Assembly (NCBI RefSeq): GCF_014279835.1
Contig: NZ_CP047942.1
Coordinates: 682,001 to 746,000 of the forward strand
Source: Synechococcus sp. MVIR-18-1
Lineage (GTDB): Bacteria > Cyanobacteriota > Cyanobacteriia > PCC-6307 > Cyanobiaceae
Length of the DNA: 64,000 nucleotides
Direction: 5' to 3'
The notes beneath the pieces were generated by a model that ran no database searches, was not told the DNA's origin, and saw only the letters and a program-made list of their open reading frames with translations. Positions 46,459-54,896 of this stretch are shown one piece after another; within the stretch, counting starts at the first letter, position 1, and the number at the start of each line of letters is the position of its first letter. The position numbers and the translations under genes are program-made.

Positions 46459-46578
46459 ATGGACAACAGCGGATCCGAGAGCACCATGCACGTGCTGGTT
46501 TGGGGGATCATCCTCCTGGGCGGGGTTGGTGTGTTCATCGTCTGGGGACTATCGAACGCTTACCCAGCTGTGGCTTGA
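46459..46578 (+). CDS. 39-residue single-helix membrane protein (NdhP-like?)
   Basis: Starts at ATG 46459 (MDNSGSESTMHVLVWG). One hydrophobic helix (VLVWGIILLGGVGVFIVWGL) is followed by SNAYPAVA. Single-helix subunits of this size occur in photosystem and NDH-1 complexes, and the W-G-L-x-N-A-Y-P ending reminds me of NdhP, but I cannot confirm it. Its 3' end overlaps ribF by 19 bp tail-to-tail. Confidence 0.55.
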   Translation: MDNSGSESTMHVLVWGIILLGGVGVFIVWGLSNAYPAVA

Positions 46579-47534
46579 AGCCGTTGACGGGCTGCTGCGG
46601 CGTCCTTTCCGATTTGCGCACTGAGCTCCTCGAGGCCTGAAAAGCGTTGTTGTCCGCGCAGCCGTTCCACCGGTTCCACGACAAGCTCCTGGCCAACCAG
46701 TTCGATGCGCCTGTCGAGCAGGTGCACCTCAACGGCTGAAGGTGAGTTGGGGTCCACGGTGGGCTGGGGGCCGAGATTCATCACGGCCGGCAGTGCTTCG
46801 CCCTTTCCTTCGCCATCTCGCTGAATCCAGGTGCGGGCGGCATAGACGCCAAGCCCTGGCAAAAACTTGCGCCCATCCACTTGCAGGTTGGCGGTGGGCC
46901 AGCCCAATTCGCGCCCTAAGCCTCGACCGCGCACCACCGTTCCCCGGAAGCGGTAGGGGCGGCCGAGCAAGGTGCTGGCGGCTTGTAGGTCGCCATTCGA
47001 GAGCGCTTCGCGAATGCGGCTGCTGCTCATCCGTCCTCCGGCATCCTCCAAAATTGGCAACACCGAAACCTGAACCCCAGCGGCTTCCGCTAAGGCCCGC
47101 AGCGTGTTGGTATCGCCTTCCCGGCCCCGACCGAATCGGAAGTTGGCCCCTACGGCGATTTGTTGGGCCTTGAGGCAACCGAGCAGCACCTGCTCTACAA
47201 ATTCGGCGGCACTGAGCTGCGCTAGTTGGCGGTTGAAAGGCACCAAGACCAGCTGCTGGATGCCAAGCGGCTCCAGGAGCTCGAGCTTCTCTTCTGGGAG
47301 ATCGAGGCGCAGACGTGGTTCACCGTGCAGCACTTCGCGTGGATGCGGCCAGAAGCTCACCACCGTGGGAATGGCATTGAGGTGATCCGTTTTGGTCACA
47401 GACGCGATCACCCGCCGATGACCCGCATGGAGGCCGTCGAAGCTGCCCAACGCCAGGGTGGTGGGGGTTTTGGCCTGCTGTGGAGAGCAGAGAGGAATCA
47501 ACGGCGTTGTGCACGGATCTGTGGTTGATGGCAA
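46560..47534 (-). CDS. ribF: Bifunctional riboflavin kinase/FAD synthetase
   Basis: 324 residues. The nucleotidyltransferase half has LALGSFDGLHAGHRRVI and VGANFRFGRGREGD. The kinase half has GRPYRFRGTVVRGRGLGREL, PTANLQ, GVYAAR and MNLGPQPTVD. It converts riboflavin to FMN and then FAD. The start is TTG 47534 as read; no ATG precedes the first strand, and TTG 47501 is possible. Confidence 0.95.
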   Translation of the reverse strand: MPSTTDPCTTPLIPLCSPQQAKTPTTLALGSFDGLHAGHRRVIASVTKTDHLNAIPTVVSFWPHPREVLHGEPRLRLDLPEEKLELLEPLGIQQLVLVPFNRQLAQLSAAEFVEQVLLGCLKAQQIAVGANFRFGRGREGDTNTLRALAEAAGVQVSVLPILEDAGGRMSSSRIREALSNGDLQAASTLLGRPYRFRGTVVRGRGLGRELGWPTANLQVDGRKFLPGLGVYAARTWIQRDGEGKGEALPAVMNLGPQPTVDPNSPSAVEVHLLDRRIELVGQELVVEPVERLRGQQRFSGLEELSAQIGKDAAAARQRLQATAG

Positions 47535-47561
47535 GTTTGGACGACAGACCTCCTACATCGC

Positions 47562-48122
47562 ATGGCCGATCGGCTCGATCTCCAACTGCTCGCTCTTGGC
47601 TTGCGCCGCACCGCTTGGATTCGCTTTTGGACGCAAACCGGCCTGGGCATTGTGATTTTGGGGGTGTTGATGTTCAACAACATCGGCGGCAGTTTGAGCA
47701 GAAATGCCGATAAAGCCTTGGGATTAGGGCCGGGCCTGTCGTTGACCACCCTTGCGTTTTTAGTGTTGTTATTCAGTCTTTGGCAGAGCTGGTTGGTGGT
47801 CCGGCTGGGACGGGCTTTGGCGAGTGGTGCGCGACCGAGTCGAGGGGAGGCCAGTCGCACGATCAAGCGCAGTTTGTTCGCTGATCTGTTGGGACTGGTG
47901 TTTGCCGCTGTGGGCTATCAATCCTTGGCTGGTGCCCTGTTTGTGCAGGCCTCGATGCAGACGCCAGGCATTGCAATTGGAGCAAGGGGAGCGGGGGAAA
48001 ATATGGCGATCACTTCTTTAGAGATGCTTTCGGTGCTGAGCAACACGCAGGTGTTGTTTGCTCATCTCATTGGTTTGCTGTTCTCGCTTTGGATGCTGCA
48101 GCGGATTTATCGCACGAGCTGA
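47562..48122 (+). CDS. DUF3611-family membrane protein
   Basis: 186 residues with about four hydrophobic segments: FWTQTGLGIVILGVLMF, LTTLAFLVLLFSLWQSW, LGLVFAAVGYQSLAGALF and LFAHLIGLLFSLWMLQ. This fits the DUF3611 family shared by cyanobacteria and plastids (related to Tic21/CIA5-like proteins). Function in cyanobacteria is not established. It is divergent from ribF and convergent with surE. Confidence 0.75.
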   Translation: MADRLDLQLLALGLRRTAWIRFWTQTGLGIVILGVLMFNNIGGSLSRNADKALGLGPGLSLTTLAFLVLLFSLWQSWLVVRLGRALASGARPSRGEASRTIKRSLFADLLGLVFAAVGYQSLAGALFVQASMQTPGIAIGARGAGENMAITSLEMLSVLSNTQVLFAHLIGLLFSLWMLQRIYRTS

Positions 48123-48123
48123 G

Positions 48124-48921
48124 CTACTGATTGATCCGTAGTTGGGGTAAGGAGGAGAGTCCTCCTCGCCAGAAGAGCTCAGGTTGAATCGGTGTGAGCG
48201 ACGGTGCACTCGCCTGGATTTGGGCCACGTCAGTGGGCCAGTCGCGGGGGCCATCACCGCCCGACTCGAAATCTTCGACGGCTTCACCGGCCAACCAGTA
48301 ATAGGTGCGCCCACGGGGGTCGACCCGAGGACTGAACTGTTCGTCGTAGCGACGGATGGAAAGACGGGTCCAGCGCAGCTCTCCCATGGCCTCCTGCTTG
48401 CAGGGCGGCACGTTGAGGTTGAGTAATAGGTTTTCTGGCCATTGATCAGCAAGGGCGGCCTCCGCCACCTGCACAGCTAAATCTGCGGCGGCTTGGAATT
48501 CTCTCCATTGGAAACAGGCACTGCTCACGGCCATGGCCGGCAGGCCCTCCAGGGTTCCCTCCATCGCAGCTGCCACGGTCCCTGAACAAAACACATCGGT
48601 GCCGAGGTTGGGGCCATGGTTGATGCCAGAGAGCACCAGGTCTGGCTTCTCGGGAAGCAGTTCAAATAGAGCTAATTTCATGCAGTCGGCGGGGGTGCCG
48701 CTGCAGGCCCAGGCTTGGATTCCAGGTTCAAACAGCTCATCGGCGCGTTCGGCACGAATGGGGGTCTGAAGGGTTAATCCATGGCCCGTGGCGGAGCGCT
48801 CCTGGTCGGGGCAAACCACCGTGACCTGATGACCAGCAGCGGCTGCCGCAGCCGCCAGGCTGCGGATGCCGTCGGCAAACACGCCGTCGTCGTTGCTGAT
48901 CAGAATCCGCAGGGGCTTCAT
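48124..48921 (-). CDS. surE: 5'-nucleotidase SurE
   Basis: 265 residues. The N-terminal metal site is [17 protein letters not shown]. It is followed by APDQERS-like [53 protein letters not shown] and LLLNLNVP. It removes phosphate from nucleoside monophosphates and short polyphosphates. It is divergent from pheS. Confidence 0.96.
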   Translation of the reverse strand: MKPLRILISNDDGVFADGIRSLAAAAAAAGHQVTVVCPDQERSATGHGLTLQTPIRAERADELFEPGIQAWACSGTPADCMKLALFELLPEKPDLVLSGINHGPNLGTDVFCSGTVAAAMEGTLEGLPAMAVSSACFQWREFQAAADLAVQVAEAALADQWPENLLLNLNVPPCKQEAMGELRWTRLSIRRYDEQFSPRVDPRGRTYYWLAGEAVEDFESGGDGPRDWPTDVAQIQASAPSLTPIQPELFWRGGLSSLPQLRINQ

Positions 48922-48959
48922 CAGGGGGGGTGATATGCGTTAAGTGGAACCTAGTCGTG

Positions 48960-50003
48960 ATGGCTGCCTACAGTCATGGCCGCGATACCGATGCCTTGAG
49001 CGCCACGATCTCCCTGCAGCAGCTCACTGATCAGCTGGACGCCTTAGAGGCGGAGGCGGCCGTTGAGATTCAGGCGGCCGCCGATGCCGCCGCTCTCGAG
49101 CAGCTTCGCGTTGGATTGCTGGGTAAAAAGGGGCGCCTCTCAGCCGTTCTGGGGGCGATGGGCAAGCTGCCAGGGGAGGAACGCCCGCTTGTAGGCCAGC
49201 GCGCCAATGTCTTGAAGACTCAGGTGCAGCAGCTGCTGTCTGAGCGCCTTGAGGCGGTGAACAGTGCTGCGATGGCGACACGGATCGCCGCCGAAACTCT
49301 TGATGTCACGGCGGCTCCGCTGGGGGTACCGATGGGGCATCGGCACCCGTTGATCACCACGACGGAGGAGATTGTTGATCTGTTCTGTGGCCTTGGTTAT
49401 CAGGTGGAAGAAGGTCCTGAAGTGGAGACGGATCACCACAACTTCACGGCGCTGAACATTCCGCCTGAGCACCCTGCGCGCGATATGCAGGACACGTTTT
49501 ATTTGCAAGACAATCTGTTATTGCGCACCCACACCTCACCGGTGCAGATCCGACACCTGGAAAACAATCCACCACCGGTGCGGATCGTGGCTCCAGGCCG
49601 GGTTTATCGACGGGATGCGGTTGATGCAACCCATTCGCCTGTATTCCATCAGGTGGAAGTGTTGGCGATTGATGAGGGCTTGGACTTCAGCCACCTTCGC
49701 GGCACGGTGATGCAGTTCCTCAAGGCGTTCTTTGGGGACCTGCCGGTGCGCTTTCGCGCCAGCTACTTCCCCTTTACGGAACCCTCGGCTGAGGTGGATG
49801 TGCAATGGCGAGGGCGCTGGCTTGAGGTGATGGGCTGCGGAATGGTGGATCCAGCAGTGCTCGAAGGGTTAGGCCTGGACCCCGATCGATGGAGCGGTTT
49901 TGCTGCCGGTTTGGGAGTGGAGCGGTTCTGCATGGTGCGTCATGGCATTGACGACATCCGCCGTTTGTACACCAGTGATCTGCGCTTCCTGGATCAATTC
50001 TGA
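48960..50003 (+). CDS. pheS: Phenylalanyl-tRNA synthetase alpha subunit
   Basis: 347 residues from ATG 48960. An N-terminal coiled coil is followed by the class II core: [66 protein letters not shown] and [15 protein letters not shown], ending with [20 protein letters not shown]. pheT is not in the window. Convergent with the second TerB-like gene. Confidence 0.97.
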   Translation: MAAYSHGRDTDALSATISLQQLTDQLDALEAEAAVEIQAAADAAALEQLRVGLLGKKGRLSAVLGAMGKLPGEERPLVGQRANVLKTQVQQLLSERLEAVNSAAMATRIAAETLDVTAAPLGVPMGHRHPLITTTEEIVDLFCGLGYQVEEGPEVETDHHNFTALNIPPEHPARDMQDTFYLQDNLLLRTHTSPVQIRHLENNPPPVRIVAPGRVYRRDAVDATHSPVFHQVEVLAIDEGLDFSHLRGTVMQFLKAFFGDLPVRFRASYFPFTEPSAEVDVQWRGRWLEVMGCGMVDPAVLEGLGLDPDRWSGFAAGLGVERFCMVRHGIDDIRRLYTSDLRFLDQF

Positions 50004-50029
50004 TTCCAATCAATCCTTAGAGCTGCGAG

Positions 50030-50521
50030 TCAGCCCAGCCAGCTCAGTAGCACCTGCTTCAAAGAAGGCATGGTCCATTGCTTGAGCTCTTCATCCGCCG
50101 CCCACTGAATCGCCCGAACGCGTTGCTCTGAGCACTGCACCGCCTCCGCGACCGATTGAAAAAGATCGAGCTCCTGGGCATTGACGTCTGTCAAATCATC
50201 CTTGTCTCTTGAGACCATTGCCGTGAGATAGGCAAGCTTGATGGCAAGATCTCGTTCTTCTTTTGATGTCAACGCGCTCAAGCGCTTCAAGAGCTCATCA
50301 CGCTCAATTCTTTTGGCACTTCCCCTTGCCACACTTTGATGACTTGATGGCGACGAATAGCCTTCAATTAAACGGTTTTTCAGGGCATCACGATCTTCCT
50401 GAAGACCGTGGCTATCGATAAGAGTGATGATCAAGTCTTCCTCTTCCTTAGACATTGAGCCATCGCAGTAGGCCACCTCCTGAACAAGCTGAAGCAGGGT
50501 TATGGAGCCGCTTTCGTTCAT
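50030..50521 (-). CDS. TerB-like helical protein (paralogue 2)
   Basis: 163 residues from ATG 50521 (MNESGSITLL); the frame is open to 50572. It carries AYCDGSMSKEEEDLIITL and TSKEERDLAIKLAYLTAMVS at the same spacing as in the gene at 40.6 kb, and is clearly its paralogue. Otherwise similar comments apply: helical, soluble, role unknown. Confidence 0.65.
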   Translation of the reverse strand: MNESGSITLLQLVQEVAYCDGSMSKEEEDLIITLIDSHGLQEDRDALKNRLIEGYSSPSSHQSVARGSAKRIERDELLKRLSALTSKEERDLAIKLAYLTAMVSRDKDDLTDVNAQELDLFQSVAEAVQCSEQRVRAIQWAADEELKQWTMPSLKQVLLSWLG

Positions 50522-50572
50522 CGTCAAGGCGTCTTCTTCCCGACTTATTAGCATTACCAGCATCGATATCAC

Positions 50573-51139
50573 CCCGCCTCCTCGTACGGGTGTTCGCCGC
50601 GATGCTCAACCACCTCAATTTCAGATGTAGATCGAGACGTTGAATCCTTGAGTGTTGACCATCTCATCTCGGCCGTCAGACCACTGGCTGAGTAGAAAGC
50701 TCCCATCTTTCTAAGCGTTAAGGCCGCTGAGATCGTGATCATCCAAATCAAAGGGCAGGTTGCTTAGCCAGTGAAAGCCGATTGGATTGAAGGGGATGAC
50801 GGCTTAAGGCACTCAATCTTTTGCTGTGCTGCCGCTTCAGGGCAAGATGCATTTAGTAAGATTTTCTCAGCGTTCTCTCATCGTTGTCGCGTTTAAATAA
50901 TGCATTATTAAGGAGCGAAAGCAAGTGACTTTTGGGGGGTTTAGACAGCCTCCCTTTTTTCTGAGCATTTCGCTTTCATGGTTTAAAATTTACTAAATCT
51001 TGGTATTGGTTGAAATAACAACGTAATTTGCAAATAATAATCAATATCTAAAGTTATCAGATATGTATTCTTGAAATTGTTTTCCTTAAGGCTCTACGTC
51101 TAGGCCGTTAATAATTAGGCATTTTTTCGTGTATCTGCT
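50573..51139. other. AT-rich gene-free stretch
   Basis: About 570 bp. A 60-codon minus-strand frame at 50569-50751 is not protein-like. Base composition drops to strongly AT-rich from about 50,870. I see no convincing gene, RNA or repeat. Confidence 0.55.
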
Positions 51140-51319
51140 TTAGGCTCTGGATCTTTTCTTGGCCCTTGCATGGCTGTGCTTAGAAGACAAATGTAGAAGA
51201 TTAGATGCTTTTGACTCGTCCTCAGCTTTTGTTAGCTTTGTTACCAGATTCCAGGTGTCTTGCGGTGAGAGCTCACCCTCTTCATTCCACTTAAGGCTTG
51301 ATAGGTGATGAGTTGACAT
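51140..51319 (-). CDS. Possible 59-residue hydrophilic protein
   Basis: Starts at ATG 51319 (MSTHHLSSLKWNEEGELSPQ). Charged, with a His/Arg/Lys-rich tail (HSHARAKKRSRA). The frame is open upstream to 51532, but that part is less protein-like and overlaps the plus-strand leader. Family unknown. Confidence 0.35.
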   Translation of the reverse strand: MSTHHLSSLKWNEEGELSPQDTWNLVTKLTKAEDESKASNLLHLSSKHSHARAKKRSRA

Positions 51320-51571
51320 CTTGAATTCAACGAGTGACGAGACCCTAAGGGGAGTGGTGGAGCTGGCGTTACTCGTTGCACACCTTTTAACGGGAGAAAT
51401 TATTAAAAAGGTTCTCTTTGATACATCTTGTTGGTCAATGTTCAAAGGTTTGCCGTTGACTTTTCTATTTGGGACTTCATAAGTCCTTATTGGCGAGGAA
51501 TCTTGCTCCATCGTCCAAGGCGAAAAACTCAAGACATTGATGCTTTACTCATTAGCCATAGCGATAAGGCC

Positions 51572-51865
51572 ATGGCGTCGATCAATCTGCTGATTTTGAG
51601 CTTTGTCCTGTCTGTTGTCCTCATCCCAACGAGTGAAGCCAAAGATCCCGCACCACTCAAGCTTGGTAAGTGCGACCCTGTTGGCGCAGTCAAAACTCTT
51701 GATGCAGGATTAAAGAAAGGGAAAAGCCTGAACGATGCGATGGCAATGGTCATCAAAAGTAAGCAATTTGATGGCTCAAATGCCTGCATCACGTTCATTC
51801 GAGAAGCATCGATGGAACGGCGTGAATCAGCCCCTTATGCGTTCAAAAAGCTTTGGATGGAGTAA
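51572..51865 (+). CDS. Small exported protein with two cysteines
   Basis: 97 residues from ATG 51572 behind AAGG. A signal peptide (INLLILSFVLSVVLIPTSEA) is cut after EA. The mature protein of about 72 residues has one Cys near each end (LGKCDPVGA, NACITFIR), probably a disulfide, and a helical middle (LNDAMAMVIKSKQF). Family not recognised; likely periplasmic. Confidence 0.6.
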   Translation: MASINLLILSFVLSVVLIPTSEAKDPAPLKLGKCDPVGAVKTLDAGLKKGKSLNDAMAMVIKSKQFDGSNACITFIREASMERRESAPYAFKKLWME

Positions 51866-51933
51866 TCACTATTTATTTTTCTCCTTTTACTATTAAAAAG
51901 TTGGCTCTTTGATCAGCGAAGTGCTGATCATAT

Positions 51934-52149
51934 TTAAACCTCTACCACATCAGCCTTCAGCGACTCCATCAAGAGATCAAACCGAACGGTGTCTGCTAAG
52001 CAACACACTGTTATCAGGAAATGTGACATGAGGTAGCCAGTCAAATGGGCTTCTCGACTGACATCAATTCGATCTCTATAGGCGTCAACGGTCTCGTTTA
52101 GTTCGAGGCTTGCCTGTAGACAAATGTTTTCAATTCTTAAGGATGTCAT
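51934..52149 (-). CDS. Possible 71-residue hypothetical protein
   Basis: Starts at ATG 52149 (MTSLRIENICLQASLELN); an upstream ATG at 52197 is in frame. It has a charged helix (ETVDAYRDRIDVSREA) and a hydrophobic part (YLMSHFLITVCCLADTV). It overlaps a plus-strand frame by 26 bp, so at most one of the two starts is right. Confidence 0.35.
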   Translation of the reverse strand: MTSLRIENICLQASLELNETVDAYRDRIDVSREAHLTGYLMSHFLITVCCLADTVRFDLLMESLKADVVEV

Positions 52150-52279
52150 AGCTGTTCCCGATATTGCCACTCTGAGCACACATCCCATCCTTGGCATCAG
52201 TCGGTATACCTACGCGCTTAAATGTGTCTGCTTGGCAGTGAATAAATTCATAGAAGAACAGGATGCGCTGCCTGTTTGA
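52124..52279 (+). CDS. Possible 51-residue small protein before a terminator
   Basis: Starts at ATG 52124 (MFSILKDVIAVPDIATLS) and ends with EEQDALPV 52279, with a terminator hairpin beginning directly after. The terminator placement is the main support. No family recognised. Confidence 0.3.
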   Translation: MFSILKDVIAVPDIATLSTHPILGISRYTYALKCVCLAVNKFIEEQDALPV

Positions 52280-52313
52280 TCACCCCTAGCCTTTTGTCGG
52301 GGGATTTTGTTTC
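52279..52313 (+). terminator. Imperfect intrinsic terminator
   Basis: A GC-rich stem of CCCC (52283-52286) with GGGG of 52298-52302, flanked by ATC/GAT, followed by TTTTGTTT. It fits the end of the small plus-strand frame at 52124-52279. Confidence 0.55.
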
Positions 52314-52468
52314 AGATGTTGTCATTAAGCAACCCTCAATGGCAACGCTGACTATCGGCATTGCTGATCCTTTGTTGCGCACCTCTGGATTTGCCGGACT
52401 TGATCGGTCTTTAGCGGTCATCGTCGCTAACGATTATGGAGGGTGCTCTCCTTCTTGGTAGGAGTCTT

Positions 52469-52579
52469 TGTTTTGTATTGGTATGGCACAAAGCTGACAG
52501 GTTGCGTCAGGATTGTGTAGTGACTTGAACAACAGTTGTGCTACTTCTCGCTCTGTTTTGTATTGTGAAGGCACAAAAG
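52469..52579 (+). repeat. Direct repeat of about 25 bp upstream of the DUF4278 gene
   Basis: TGTTTTGTATTG followed by GGCACAAA occurs at 52469-52493 and again at 52554-52579, 85 bp apart, with only the 4-5 bases between the two halves differing. A shorter third piece (TGTTTTGTAA) starts near 52588. Could be paired operator sites or a short duplication. Confidence 0.6.
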
Positions 52580-52665
52580 CAAGCTTGTTTTGTAACACTT
52601 TGAACATGATATCGGTTGACGCTATGGGTATAAAAGAGATGTAGCTTATCTACCAATCACGTTCA

Positions 52666-52687
52666 CCTCACATCCCCATCTGTGAGG
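52666..52687 (+). promoter_or_regulatory. Perfect hairpin in the 5' leader of the DUF4278 gene
   Basis: CCTCACA (52666-52672) and TGTGAGG (52681-52687) with an 8-base loop, about 50 bp before ATG 52739. A TATAAA-like -10 element at 52629-52635 would place it near the start of the mRNA. It may stabilise the leader or regulate translation. Confidence 0.4.
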
Positions 52688-52738
52688 CGCAGATTCTCAG
52701 GTCACGGAACGGGGGCCTGTATTTCTGAGCAATCTCTC

Positions 52739-52846
52739 ATGACCCTGACTTATCGCGGCAAGCAGTATGCACAAACCAAGAGTGCATCGACATCTGCTTC
52801 CAATAAAATTCGTCTTACTTACAGAGGTGTTGTCTACGCCAAGTGA
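52739..52846 (+). CDS. 35-residue DUF4278-type protein
   Basis: Starts at ATG 52739: MTLTYRGKQYAQTKS, then a Ser/Thr linker, then IRLTYRGVVYAK. The pattern L-T-Y-R-G-x-x-Y is the DUF4278 signature, present twice, at both ends of the peptide. Members are small cyanobacterial proteins of unknown role. It stands alone with its own leader hairpin and a strong terminator 22 bp after the stop, so it looks like a real, well-expressed gene. Confidence 0.8.
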   Translation: MTLTYRGKQYAQTKSASTSASNKIRLTYRGVVYAK

Positions 52847-52868
52847 TTCACCCCGTTCATATCAAGTT

Positions 52869-52897
52869 GCCCTCGCTTGATCAGCGGGGGCTTTTTT
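52869..52897 (+). terminator. Strong intrinsic terminator after the DUF4278 gene
   Basis: A 9-bp GC-rich stem (GCCCTCGCT with AGCGGGGGC, one G-U pair) and a 5-base loop, followed by six T at 52892-52897. Confidence 0.9.
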
Positions 52898-53223
52898 GTG
52901 CATTGATCTAGAGATAAAGCTTAGATGTTCTCATTTCTCATTTCTCATTCCCTCCAGAGAACCGTAGTCCATTGCTTGAATCGTCGATAGATCTGTACGT
53001 TTTGGTTAAAGATGAGTTCGAGACTATGCGTAGACGAGGTGTTTTTTTGTCGTTTTTATCTGCAGATTGATGCCTACTGTGTTCTGATGCGCCTGTATTG
53101 ACGTTTTTTGTGCCCTAACCGGACCCGCGATTGGTGGTTTCGCAGGGCAAAACTCTGCAAACTGTGGCCTTGCCCCCCATCAAGTCCTGCAGATGTGGTC
53201 GCACGCTGTTCACTGCATCATCA

Positions 53224-54867
53224 ATGTCTGTTCTTAGTGTGTTCGATGGTTCCTCGCGAGCCTTGGAGGTTGTTCGGATCGTCTCGCGCCATGAGTGGTC
53301 GTTTCTCTCTCAGCTCCTCAACCGTGGTGATGCCTCCGAGACGCGACTGCCCCTGCCCTCAGTGCTGTGCAACATCCTGACGGAGTTGGGGCCTGTGTAC
53401 GTGAAGCTGGGCCAGTTGTTGAGTACGCGCCCCGACTTGTTGGGGGAGGATTACATCGAGGCATTGAGCCAATTGCAGGCGGATGTTCCGGCTGTGCCCT
53501 GGGAGCAATTGAGACCCCAGCTGGAGCAAGAGCTGGGCTGCTCTGTTGACGAAGCGTTTTCAACGTTCGTGGACACACCGATTGCGGCTGGAAGTGTGGG
53601 GCAGGTGTACAAGGCGACCTTGCCTGAGCTGGGTGCTGTGGCCGTGAAAGTGTTGCGGCCAGGGATCGCTGCCCAGGTGGAAGAAGACGGTCGCTTGCTT
53701 CGCAAGATTGCCGCCCTCGCTGCAGCAACGTCTCTCGGCAGTTTGTATGACTTTGTTGGTCTTGCTGATCAGGTGCTTGAGGCGTTGGTGCGGGAGCTCG
53801 ATTTCAGGATTGAGGCCTCCAATACCTTGCGGCTGCAGCGCAGTTTGGAGGGTTCAAGCTTTGTTCCTGATGGTCAGATTCGTCTGCCCCATGTGGTGCA
53901 GCAATTGTCGAGCCGCAGCGTCTTGGTGCTCGAGTGGATTGAGGGCGCATCGATCCTCAGTCCTGAAGCTCGAGAGGCTCTAGAGACTGGACCTGGGTTG
54001 GTGGCAACAACCACTGCTCTTCTTGGTGCCTTTGTAGAGCAGTACTTTGTGGAGGGGTTTTTTCATGCGGATCCCCATCCCGGCAATCTCAAAGTGCTGG
54101 CCGATGGAAGGGTGATCCTGCTGGATGCGGGCATGGTGGGCCTGTTTGATCCGCGCACGCGCAGCAACTTGCTGGATCTTGTCTTGGCACTGATTAACCA
54201 GGACGGCGCCCGGGCAACGGATGTGTTGGAGCAAATTGCACCCCCGGCTCGGGGGGTAAAAGTGGATCGTCAGCACTTGCAACGCCAGCTTGATCAGCTG
54301 ATTGCCAAGAGTTTTTCCAAGCCTTTGGAGGAACTGAATTTCGCCCTGTTCCTTGCCGCCTTGCTGCAGCTGGCGAATCGCTCTGGGTTAAGGGTGCCTG
54401 GAACCCTTGGCCTGTTTGTGAAGTCCGTCACCAATTTGGAGGGGGTGGGCAACTCTTTAAACCCGGCATTTAGTTTCACCGGGGAGATGCAGCCCTTGGT
54501 GGCGCAGCTGCTGGCCCGTGCCGTGATGCTGCCTCAAGAGCGGCTGATGCAATTTGGCCTTGATTTGCGCAATCTCACGATTGATTCCCCGCGCCAGTTG
54601 AGTCAGCTGTTGCGGCGCTTCAGTAGTGATGAATTGGTGTTTGCCATTCAACTGGAAGGACTTGAGGCTGTGCGTTCCAGTTTGGAACGGTTGTCGCAAC
54701 GAATTTCACTGGCGATTCTTGTGGCCTCGCTGTTGCTGAGTGCCACGGTGATGGCCACGTTGGCCCAACAACCTCTGCTGAGGGATGTCAGCGAGGGATT
54801 GTTTGTTGGAGCCACCTTGTTTGGTCTTTGGTTGATTGTGTCGCTGCTGCGTTCTAGTCGCCGGTGA
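53224..54867 (+). CDS. ABC1 (UbiB/AarF)-family atypical kinase
   Basis: 547 residues from ATG 53224; the frame is open to 53131. The family marks are the KxGQ motif (YVKLGQLLSTRPDLL), the Ala-rich loop (IAAGSVGQVYKA), VAVKVLRPG, FFHADPHPGN and LLDAGMVG. The C-terminus has two hydrophobic segments (ISLAILVASLLLSATVMATL and LFVGATLFGLWLIVSLL). Plastid and cyanobacterial members influence prenylquinone metabolism. Convergent with the oxidoreductase downstream. Confidence 0.94.
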   Translation: MSVLSVFDGSSRALEVVRIVSRHEWSFLSQLLNRGDASETRLPLPSVLCNILTELGPVYVKLGQLLSTRPDLLGEDYIEALSQLQADVPAVPWEQLRPQLEQELGCSVDEAFSTFVDTPIAAGSVGQVYKATLPELGAVAVKVLRPGIAAQVEEDGRLLRKIAALAAATSLGSLYDFVGLADQVLEALVRELDFRIEASNTLRLQRSLEGSSFVPDGQIRLPHVVQQLSSRSVLVLEWIEGASILSPEAREALETGPGLVATTTALLGAFVEQYFVEGFFHADPHPGNLKVLADGRVILLDAGMVGLFDPRTRSNLLDLVLALINQDGARATDVLEQIAPPARGVKVDRQHLQRQLDQLIAKSFSKPLEELNFALFLAALLQLANRSGLRVPGTLGLFVKSVTNLEGVGNSLNPAFSFTGEMQPLVAQLLARAVMLPQERLMQFGLDLRNLTIDSPRQLSQLLRRFSSDELVFAIQLEGLEAVRSSLERLSQRISLAILVASLLLSATVMATLAQQPLLRDVSEGLFVGATLFGLWLIVSLLRSSRR

Positions 54868-54896
54868 GTGCGATGAAGCAAAAGCGGGTTTGCTTG

